Origin: Lachnospiraceae bacterium
GTDB lineage: Bacteria > Bacillota > Clostridia > Lachnospirales > Lachnospiraceae
NCBI GenBank assembly: GCA_014804565.1
Contig: JAAUZN010000044.1
Location: 45,175 to 50,357, forward strand
Length of the DNA stretch: 5,183 nt
Direction of reading: 5' to 3'
Below are positions 1 through 5,183 of this stretch, in pieces. The position numbers were made by a program, and so were the translations under genes. The notes below the pieces were generated by a model. It was not told where the DNA came from. It was given only the letters and a program-made list of their open reading frames with translations, and searched no databases. Positions within the stretch are counted from its first letter, which is position 1, and each line of letters starts with the position of its first letter.

Positions 1-374
1 GCTTCGCCAAAGGACGGTCCTGTCGTATCCAGCTTTGCGGTCAGCTTCGCTTCCGTCTCCTTTCCTGCGGCGTCCACCGCCTTGAAGGTATAAGTGTGTT
101 CTCCTTCCGTTAAATCGTTATAAATATACTGATACCGCGCATTTCCACCCGCGTCTTTACCATTTTCCGCGCTGCCGTCTATTCCGCTTCCGCTGTCTGC
201 TGACGCAAGCTCCGTGTACGCGCCGTCGTCCTTTTTGACATACAGTTTCGTCACTTCCTCATTATCGGAATATGTCAGTACCACTGCAAGGCTGTTGTAC
301 CACTCTTTTTCACTCACTGCCGCCCTTGCGCTGTCTGTGAGCTGGGCGGTGAGCGCCGGGCTTTCGTTGTCCGT
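1..374 (-). other. Ig-like module D, copy 2 (residues 1604-1719), and the start of a second module E (1720-1727)
   Basis: This copy has KEWYNSLAVVLTYSDNEE, then TKLYVKKDDGAYTEL, a 24-residue Gly/Ser/Asn/Asp loop, then YQYIYNDLTEGEHTYTF and VDAAGKETEAK (Asp1704, with Lys instead of Asn), ending at AKLDTTGP. Compared with copy 1 at 1854-2171 the strands are nearly the same but the central loop is 11 codons longer. The last residues, S-F-G-E, repeat the start of module E (V-F-G-E), so another Ig-E probably continues past position 1. Confidence 0.82.
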
Positions 375-3300
375 CCACTTCACGTAGAGGGTGATACCGG
401 GATTGTCTGCGGTAATGCCGTTCCCGTCTTTCATGACGCTGGCATTCGCTTCTCCTTTAAAATACCATTCGTTATTTAATTCCGCCTCCTGATACCATCC
501 CGCAACGGCATAGCCCTCTTTCACCGGGTCTTTCGGTCTGGTAACGGTATCGTTCCATGAAAGCCCTGCTATGGGTGCAAGGTCACTGCCGCCGTTTGTG
601 TCAAAGGTAACGGTCAGCGGTGTTCCTTCTTCGATCTGTGCCAGAATATGCTGTCCGTGGGGCGCACCGTCATTTGCGCCTGTGCTGTTTGCCCTTGCTT
701 TTGCGCGCACAAGGATCTCACCCGCAGGAAGGTTTTCCATCACGCCGCCCGTGAGATCGCCCGCCTGCACCGTTGTCCATGTCTTGCCGCCGTCTTTGCT
801 GTACTCCATCGTCGTGTCAAGATTATGGATCTTGCCGTCCTGCTTCCCTTTGATCGTCTCATCGCTCTTTGTCACACCGGGAGCATCCGGGCGTGCATTG
901 AGCGTGATCTGCACATCGTCGCTGTCCAGAGTGGTCGCAGCGTTATCTGTCGGTCTGTAGATGGAAAGGTCGGAGCCAAACCACGCTTCTTCTATTGCAA
1001 TGCTGCCGTCCGCCTTTGCAATGACCTCCTCGCCGCCGATGTTGTATTTTGCGTTCGCTGTCAGTCCCGTCAGTTTCTCATTGATATAATCGACATTGGG
1101 TGCCGGAAGCGGCATTTTCCCTTTGATGTGGAGCGTTACCGCATACTCCGTCTCGTTGCCTGCCTGGTCTGTGGCTGTAATGGTCACAGTGACCGTACCT
1201 GTACTGCCCTCCAGTCCGCCGATGGTAAAGCTGTGCGTGGTCAACGGTCCATTACTTGCTGCGCCGAGGTAATCTGCGCCCACCGGGTTCGCTACGCCGT
1301 CACCGATCCTCCATGAAATGGAAGCCAGTCCCGCCGCAGTCTGTCCGCCGTCTAAGTCTTCATCTTTTACCGTCACAAACAGTCCGGGCGCGGAATTGTA
1401 GTAGTTATCCGTATCCACATCCTTACCGCTTGCCGCAGAAGACGCCGCTGCCGTCGTGTCGTTTATACCACGGTCAGCCGTAACAGTAACTAACGGCGCG
1501 CTGCTCTCCACGATCACGCCCTCTATACCGGTGCCGCTCGCACCGATCTGCATGATGACCGGTCCGTTTCCGGCTATATCCGTGGCTTTGATCTCCACAC
1601 TGCCCTTAAAAGTCTTCTGAATAGTGATCGTCGCCGTGTAACCCTTGGTCTGGTCGCCGCTTATCTTAGCGGTTCCCGTAGTGGCTGTGCCGCTTTCCGG
1701 AGTGAGGGTATATGTCACGCCATTACTTCCTATGCCGCTGCCACTCTCCGTCACGGGGATCGTGATGGTCAGGCTTTCTTTTCTGATGATCCAGTCCCAG
1801 AGGTGCTTGTAGCCTTCACTGAAAGCAGCTTCGCCAAATACAGGCGCAGTCTGATCCAGCTTTGCGGTCACGGTTTTTTCGGTCGAATTGCCTGCGGCGT
1901 CCACCGCCTTAAAGGTGTAGGTGTGTGTCCCTTCTTCCAGATCTTCATATTTATATGTATAGGATTGGTTAGCCGCGCCATTGCCAATGCCGTTTCCGCT
2001 AAGTTCTGTATAGGCGCCGCTGTCCTTCTTTACATACAGCTTCGTTATACCCACGTTGTCGGAATACGTCAGGTTGATCGAAAGATCCGGATACCACTTA
2101 CTTGTATCCGTAAGCGTATTGTTACTGCCATCCTTCAGCACAGGGGTAAGTGTGGGCGCAACGTTCTCCCGCCATCCGGCATATAGGGTGACTGTATAAG
2201 TTTTGCTTGCCGAATCATAATGCTTTTCATACTCTGTCCTGTCGGTGCCGAGGAGTTCCCCGACGATCTGTGCATTCTCCGTACCCGCAAAACGCCATGC
2301 CTTGTCTGTACTGCCGCCCGGCTGATAATCGGATGCAGACTGATACCAGCCCATGAATTCATAGCCCGATCTTGAAGGATTCGAGGGTTTCTGCAGTGTA
2401 CTCTTATAGCCGTAGCCTGTCTGGTCAGTGGGTCCTGACGTCCCTCCATTCAAGTTATACTGTACCATGATCTTACCGGCGCCTTCTGGAATTTCCGTTT
2501 CACCTGTTTCACCGTGGGGCCAGCCGTCATTCGTATTATCCGCCGAGTTTGCCTGCGCCTTTACCCGCAGCTTGATCTTGCCTTTGGGCAGGTTGCTGAT
2601 GGTGACCTTGCCGTCTGCACCCGCCGGTGCTGTCGTCCATGTTCCGCTGTTCGGCACCTGGTATTCCCATGTCTGCGTTCCGCTAAGGGTCAGACTGATC
2701 TGCGCGTCATCCGCGTCCTTCAGAAGTTCCGCTTTCACCTCCGCGCTGTTCACGGCAGTCGCTTTCGGACGCGCATTGATCGTAAGCGACTGCGCCGCAG
2801 AATCCTCCGTATTTGTGCCGTCACCTTTCTTCACGATGGAGACGGTCTTGTCGCAGATATCTTTCGTACCACCTCCTGAAAGCGGCAGTTCAAAAGGAAT
2901 CATACCCTGTCCGTCCGTAGTTACGTTGTAGGTCGTGCCTTCCACTGTAAGTGCATACTGCGTATTCGGCGCAAGGTGCGCAATCGCGTCCGCCGGGTAG
3001 TCGCAGACGGCTGCCGGGGTCTGTTCTGCTACTTTACTCCCTTCGGGACCTTTGATCTTGATGATAGCACTCTCTGTCGTGACGTGTCCGGCTACATCCG
3101 TAACCTCCAGCGTTACGGTGTTCACACCTGTGTAGGTAGCTAAATCAGGTATAAAAACAGCATTTATTCCTGTCCCCGTCGCATAATTCAACCTTTTAAT
3201 CTCTTTTCCGTTTATAAGACAGCGATAATACGAAAGATTGAAATTATCGGTAATACTCGCCCAAATTCTGGTAATGTTATTCTCATTCAGGTAATCCGTT

Positions 3301-5183
3301 GTATACCACTTATCTTCCAATGGTTCACGATAGTTATTGTCCCCGGATGTACTGTTGGTTTTATCATCACCCAGATAAATCTTTCCATTCGAGGTTTGTC
3401 TGATTGTCGGCGGCTCAGTATCCACCATAACCTCACCGATATCATCCACTGATACTGTATTGCCCGCCTGGTCATAGAGGGTAATTTCGGTGATCGTGCC
3501 GCGCCAGTTATCAGGCAGGGTGAATTCCACCGTGCCGTCCTCGCCCTGTCCTGTCAGATCCACCGTCACTGTCTCCGGCTCGCCGTCCTGCTCTCCGCTC
3601 TGATTTAGCGTGGTCTTCGTATACGTTAGCTTCCAAAGCCCGCTGGATGCGTTTGCTCCCTCACCCGGCTTATCTTGTACCGGAATGCTGATGGTCGGGA
3701 CCTCTACGAAAATCTTTATTTTATGATAACTGCTGTATGCCGTATCTCTAATGTAACTGCCGTTTGTGTATTTTGTAACCGGCTCTGTGCTGTAGGTAAT
3801 ATTGCCATACGTGGGAACGGTCGCGTCGTATTTTATATTCTCCGTTGCCTTACCCATGTTACCGGCTGTATCCCACATCCGGAGCAGATAGGTATGATCT
3901 CCTTCTAGAATGTAATTATAAGAATTATAATATTTGTAATAGATATTATGATGTCTCGTATTCTGCGCCGTAACATTTTCCTCTTTTACACTCTGACCAT
4001 CCCTCAAAATCTCGTAACTCGCTATTTGTTTTTGGTCGAATATAGTTTTTTCTCTATTATTAATTTTTCTACACCAACCATTTTGGCTGATTCCGCTAAA
4101 TCCTGAACCAGTATTGAACGGTGCCTCAACATCTTTAAACTGCCCATAATAGTCCATATCCTTCGCCGCCGTCTCCGGGATCTGTGTATATCTCGTGCCA
4201 GTATAGTCTGCGTTGGTATACCAGCCGTCGAATGTATAGCCTGACACACGCGAAGGAAGTTTGGGCGTGGGCAGGGTCATTTTCTGTCCGTAGGTGTAGG
4301 TCGTTTTATCAGCAGGCGCAGTATAATCCGCCTCGACATAAGGATCTGTGTTGTATTGTACATATTGTGGCACTTGCAGATGATAGTTCACCTGATAGTT
4401 GATTGCCGTCCACTTCGCATAGAGCGTCGTGTCGGTGCGTATCTGTGTCTGGTTGGCAAAGTCAAATGCTTTCGTGCACGCCGCGTCGGTGTACCAGCCG
4501 CCGAATTCATAGCCTGTGCGGGTGGGGTCAGCAGGCTCTGTCAGCTTACAGTCCACCGCCGTGCTTGTGGATGTGCTTGCCTGTTTCGTCCACACAAGCT
4601 GGTCTGCAACCGTGCTGCCGCCCTGACTGTCGAAGGTCACCTTGCGCACATAGTAAGTCCAGTAATACTTCGTTCCCCATGAGTTGGGCTTGAAATAAAT
4701 CTTGTTCGTGCCGGTGGTCATCGTGGTATAGGAAACCGTTTCGCTCGCTGTGCCGGGTCCGGCATGTTCAGCAAGCGTCCCGATGGGACCATCCTGCCCT
4801 GTGGCAGTCAGCTCACCGCCGGAAGGACCGTAAGATACTTTGATGCTCATGTTAAGCCCTGACGCTGCCGGCTGGCTTGCTGCCGGTCCGCTGATCGTCA
4901 CGCTTCCTTTATTGGAATCTTTCTGGATGCGCGTAGCTATATATTCGGTGTTAAATCCGCCCCCATGCATCCAGCCTTCCTTCACGTTGCCCGCCTGATC
5001 AGTCACCCTACAGTAGAGGTACCAGATGCCGTTGTCTGTCAGGTTAATGACCGCGCTGCCGCTTGCAACCGTCTGGGAGCCGAGGCTTGTGAAGCTTGTC
5101 GGTTTCTCAAACTTCGTCGTAAAGGCATACTCCACCGATTTTATGCCGCTGGCAGGACCTTCCTCTCCCGCTTCGTCCTTGTA
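1..5183 (-). CDS. Giant multidomain surface protein / putative adhesin, partial at both ends
   Basis: One frame on the minus strand stays open across the entire window: 1,727 codons from 5183 down to 3, plus two bases of the next codon. No start or stop is present, so the true protein is longer than 1,727 residues; internal ATG codons are not credible starts because homologous modules continue on both sides of them. The translation is made of extracellular modules: four InlB B-repeats with GWY cores (Trp at residues 230, 321, 946, 1563), eight Ig-like modules with D-x-A-G-[NHK] motifs (Asp at 62, 438, 571, 696, 1095, 1202, 1339, 1704), two FN3-like modules and two conserved linker modules. 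Such proteins in Clostridia are normally exported and displayed on the cell wall, where they bind host or other cell surfaces; that role is inferred. No transmembrane segment, catalytic motif, signal peptide or sorting signal is visible. The substrate or ligand is unknown. Confidence 0.93.
375..617 (-). repeat. InlB B-repeat 4 (residues 1523-1603)
   Basis: It opens with LTVTFDTNGGSD, keeps the P-V-K-EGYAVAGWYQ core with Trp1563, and closes with TLYVKW at Trp1603. Core-to-end spacing is 40 residues because of a loop holding YFKGEANASVMKDGNG. It is followed by the second copy of Ig-like module D, exactly as repeat 3 is followed by the first copy. Confidence 0.9.
618..887 (-). other. FN3-like module 2 (residues 1433-1522)
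   Basis: The second FN3-like module follows LNARP. It has TTMEYSKDGGKTWTTVQAG, a typical 'MEYS-DGG-WT' strand and turn, then ENLPAGEILVRAKARANS and the tail NDGAPHG. Both the central and final strands align with the copy at 2475-2765. It leads directly into InlB repeat 4, keeping the module order of the upstream copy. Confidence 0.7.
888..1118 (-). other. Conserved linker module 2 (residues 1356-1432)
   Basis: Second copy of the short linker module. It begins with PLPAPNVDYINEKLTGLTANA, then YNIGGEEVIAKADGSIAIEE, an AWFGSDLSIYR strand, a D-S-D-D run and LNARP at residues 1428-1432. It is shorter than copy 1 by 17 residues and has no cysteine. The P-P-x-V-D-Y / L-T-G-L / I-N-A-R-P style of pattern is familiar from large Lachnospiraceae surface proteins, where it sits before FN3-like modules as it does here. 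Confidence 0.67.
1119..1496 (-). other. Ig-like module F (residues 1230-1355)
   Basis: This module begins with LVTVTADRG, has an Ala/Ser/Asp/Thr-rich loop, then NSAPGLFVTVKDEDLDGGQT, SISWRIGDG, and the closing STGTVTVTITATDQAGNE (Asp1339) to LHIKG. The Asp-rich VKDEDLDGG segment could bind calcium, as in some surface Ig-like and cadherin-like domains, but no complete calcium site can be proven. It is followed by linker module 2, just as module C is followed by linker 1. Confidence 0.72.
1497..1853 (-). other. Ig-like module E (residues 1111-1229)
   Basis: It starts after the TAP boundary with VFGEAAFSEGYK, followed by an aromatic HLWDWIIRKESLTITIPV strand, the SGSGIGSNGVTYTL turn and strand, and the closing VEIKATDIAGNGPV (Asp1202). 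It ends at VIVESSAP. It agrees in order with module B upstream. The first residues of a second copy appear at the left edge of the window, where S-F-G-E follows the T-G-P boundary. Gly-Ser-rich turns are typical of bacterial Ig-like repeats. Confidence 0.75.
1854..2171 (-). other. Ig-like module D, copy 1 (residues 1005-1110)
   Basis: The module contains KWYPDLSINLTYSDN, then ITKLYVKKDSGAYTEL, a 13-residue Gly/Asn loop, and HTYTFKAVDAAGNSTEK (Asp1095), ending at AKLDQTAP. It is nearly duplicated at 27-374, where the same strands recur with few changes. The HTYTFKAVDAAG strand is identical in both copies. At the DNA level the shared end is offset by exactly 1,827 bp. Ig-like fold of a surface stalk, with good support from the duplication. 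Confidence 0.82.
2172..2474 (-). repeat. InlB B-repeat 3, with expanded second half (residues 904-1004)
   Basis: It opens with KIMVQYNLNGGTSG, keeps P-S-x-SGYEFMGWYQ with core Trp946, and closes with TLYAGW at Trp1004. The core-to-end distance is 58 residues, against 28 in repeats 1 and 2 and 40 in repeat 4. The extra sequence (about residues 950-990) is rich in Gly, Asp, Glu and Tyr and does not repeat any other segment here. It begins the second InlB plus three-Ig block of the protein. Confidence 0.87.
2475..2765 (-). other. FN3-like module 1 (residues 807-903)
   Basis: A beta-sandwich-like module of about 97 residues follows INARP. It carries the signature QTWEYQVPNSGTWTTAP (the 'WEY...W' strand pair), a DGKVTISNLPKGKIKLRVKA closing region, and a tail with NDGWPHGETGE. 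The second copy (618-887) has the same order: MEYSKDGGKTWTTVQAG, LPAGEILVRAKARANS and NDGAPHG. This looks like a fibronectin type III-type fold in a bacterial surface protein. A carbohydrate- or protein-binding role is possible but not shown. Confidence 0.65.
2766..3047 (-). other. Conserved linker module 1 (residues 713-806)
   Basis: This is a short beta-rich module between an Ig-like and an FN3-like module. It has a recognisable pattern: DYPADAIAHLAPNTQYALTV, then a DGQGMIPF turn and strand, then VSIVKKGDGTNTEDSAAQ and the closing INARP at residues 802-806. The second copy (888-1118) keeps DY, a Leu-x-x-N-x-x-Y strand, DGSIAI, the D-S-D run and LNARP. Similar segments are common in large surface proteins of Lachnospiraceae, but I know no established name for them. 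Only this copy has a cysteine pair, Cys727 and Cys777. Confidence 0.65.
3048..3419 (-). other. Ig-like module C (residues 589-712)
   Basis: The module starts after the E-P-P-T boundary and ends at IIKIKGPEG. It includes KWYTTDYL, then WASITDNFNLSYYRCLING (the strand with Cys655), and closes with NTVTLEVTDVAGHVTTESA (Asp696; His replaces the usual Asn). Its last strands and IKIKG end match module F (TVTITATDQAGNETEYAV, then LHIKG), and both are followed by the conserved linker module. The central DNA (3181-3300) is notably AT-rich. Confidence 0.72.
3420..3824 (-). other. Ig-like module B (residues 454-588)
   Basis: This module lies between the T-V-P boundary and the next boundary, VDTEPP. It contains a strand ISIPVQD followed by a Gly-rich loop and SSGLWKLTYT, then a hydrophilic Glu/Gln/Gly loop, then FTLPDNWRGTITEITLYDQAGN (Asp571). 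The order agrees with module E downstream (ITIPVTESGSG, then TFKGSVEIKATDIAGN), which supports shared ancestry. Family type: bacterial Ig-like domain; the exact Pfam family cannot be named from the motif alone. Confidence 0.72.
3825..4136 (-). other. Ig-like module A (residues 350-453)
   Basis: The module runs from the EAP boundary after InlB repeat 2 to the D-A-T-V-P boundary. It contains ASYEILRDGQSV and the closing strands GDHTYLLRMWDTAGN (Asp438). Position and closing strands match module D downstream (EGTHTYTFKAVDAAGN), so A and D are taken as diverged copies. The middle is strikingly AT-rich in DNA and rich in Tyr, Asn, His and Lys in protein (HHNIYYKYYNSYNY). It has Cys371. Likely a bacterial Ig-like stalk domain outside the cell. 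Confidence 0.72.
4137..4403 (-). repeat. InlB B-repeat 2, divergent (residues 261-349)
   Basis: This copy follows repeat 1 directly, with its first strand starting at YQVNYHL. It keeps the centre (P-x-RVSGYTFDGWYTN, Trp321), but the opening G-G turn is missing and the middle holds an expanded Gln/Tyr/Asp segment. The normal LYAKW end is replaced by YYGQF, with Phe349 where the final Trp is expected. The core-to-end spacing of 28 residues is unchanged, so the fold is probably kept. It precedes three Ig-like modules in the same way that repeat 3 does. Confidence 0.82.
4404..4646 (-). repeat. InlB B-repeat 1 (residues 180-260)
   Basis: This copy has the standard pattern of the Listeria-Bacteroides/InlB B-repeat: an opening strand VTFDSQGGS with the GG turn, then P-x-RTGYEFGGWY with the core Trp at residue 230, and the closing LYAKW at Trp258. 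The core Trp to final Trp spacing is 28 residues. There is an unusual Ser/Thr-rich stretch (QASTSTSTA) between the GG turn and the GWY core. It contains Cys212 and Cys236. InlB B-repeats form small ubiquitin-like beta-grasp folds in Gram-positive surface proteins, and their usual role is as stalk or binding modules. Confidence 0.88.
4647..4958 (-). other. Unassigned segment between Ig-like module and InlB repeat 1 (residues 76-179)
   Basis: This stretch of the giant protein matches none of the repeated modules in the window. It begins after a Gly-rich turn (MHGGGF), passes through a Gly/Ser/Ala/Thr-rich region with beta-like alternation (VTISGPAAS, MSIKVSYG), and ends in an aromatic run rich in Tyr and Trp (residues about 160-179, including SWGTKYYWTYYV) directly before InlB repeat 1. 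By position it could be another Ig-like beta-sandwich of about 100 residues, but it lacks the D-x-A-G-N motif. No function is proposed. Confidence 0.5.
4959..5183 (-). other. Ig-like module (residues 1-75), N-terminal edge cut by window
   Basis: The first residues read as the later part of a bacterial Ig-like fold. SGIKSVEYAF resembles the strand after the D-x-T-xP-boundary in such domains, and NGIWYLYCRVTDQAGNV (residues about 51-67) is the typical final strand pair with the D-x-A-G-N motif at Asp62. The N-terminal strands lie beyond 5183. The module carries Cys58. The Ig-like assignment rests on the motif and hydrophobic alternation; the exact Pfam family cannot be named. Confidence 0.7.

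Larger units (their letters stand above)
1119..3047 (-). repeat. One complete higher-order repeat unit: linker - FN3 - InlB - Ig-D - Ig-E - Ig-F
   Basis: Residues 713-1355 form one full unit of six modules, about 643 residues. The following unit begins at 1118 with the second linker and repeats the same order through Ig-D before the window ends. Shared DNA is clear in the Ig-D section: the string CCTGCGGCGTCCACCGCCTT occurs on the plus strand near 64 and again near 1891, 1,827 bp away. This shows the gene grew by in-frame tandem duplication of large units. Confidence 0.85.

Noticed and set aside
571..1316. Plus-strand open frames of 129 and 222 residues
   Set aside because: They lie antisense to strongly patterned minus-strand modules (linker 2, FN3-like 2, Ig-F). 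Their translations are Arg/Cys/Val-rich with no recognisable domain, as expected for the complement of a GC-rich repetitive gene.
2135..2449. Minus-strand open frame of 104 residues (and shorter ones at 3287-3475 and 4022-4249)
   Set aside because: These are on the same strand as the giant gene but in another frame, lying fully within it. The real frame there encodes a clear InlB repeat or Ig-like module.
1803..2931. Plus-strand open frames at 1803-2186, 2428-2931 and 2514-2879
   Set aside because: They are antisense shadows of Ig-D, InlB 3 and FN3-like 1. They overlap one another in different frames and none has a domain or a convincing ribosome binding site.
4022..4140. Possible frameshift or gene boundary in the AT-rich part of module A
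   Set aside because: I checked the codons one by one through 4020-4139. The frame stays open and connects InlB repeat 2 to the closing strands of Ig-A without a shift, so there is no break or intergenic region.
3675..4693. Plus-strand open frames between 3675 and 4693
   Set aside because: Antisense to Ig-A and InlB repeats 1 and 2. Similar-looking pieces recur only because the underlying minus-strand repeats recur.
1..5183. CRISPR array or mobile element as the source of repetition
   Set aside because: The repeats are long, imperfect, in frame and protein-coding. There are no short identical direct repeats with regular spacers, no transposase and no terminal inverted repeats.

Overview
The whole window is the inside of one very large gene on the minus strand. 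Reading the reverse complement from position 5183 down to position 3 gives 1,727 consecutive sense codons with no stop, so the frame is open at both edges and neither the start nor the stop lies here. The protein is a mosaic of repeated extracellular modules: four InlB-type B repeats (Listeria-Bacteroides repeat, Flg_new-like, each with a GWY core), eight bacterial Ig-like modules (each with a D-x-A-G-[N/H/K] strand motif), two fibronectin-III-like modules and two copies of a short conserved linker module. This is the build of a giant secreted or wall-anchored surface protein or adhesin. Mixed GC of roughly 50% and these module types together suggest a Gram-positive anaerobe of the Clostridia, most like gut Lachnospiraceae; this is inference from style, not a database match.

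Layout in protein order (window coordinates run downward; residue n begins at position 5186-3n): an Ig-like module (residues 1-75), an unassigned Tyr/Trp-rich stretch (76-179), InlB repeat 1 (180-260), InlB repeat 2 (261-349), Ig-A, Ig-B and Ig-C (350-712), linker 1 (713-806), FN3-like 1 (807-903), InlB repeat 3 (904-1004), Ig-D, Ig-E and Ig-F (1005-1355), linker 2 (1356-1432), FN3-like 2 (1433-1522), InlB repeat 4 (1523-1603), a second Ig-D (1604-1719), and the first residues of what looks like a second Ig-E (1720-1727).

The order shows a higher-order repeat: [linker - FN3-like - InlB - Ig - Ig - Ig]. The InlB-plus-three-Ig block occurs once in diverged form (residues 261-712), once in full (904-1355), and begins a third time (from 1523). 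The last two copies are also similar at the DNA level, with an offset of 1,827 bp (609 codons) at their shared ends. The diverged first block contains AT-rich patches and most of the cysteines, unlike the later copies.

No RNA gene, mobile element, CRISPR array, promoter, terminator or second gene was seen. The open frames on the plus strand are antisense shadows of this gene. No signal peptide, LPXTG motif or SLH domain is inside the window, so the way the protein is attached to the cell cannot be told from here. I see no enzyme or multi-gene system; the interest lies in the repeat architecture.
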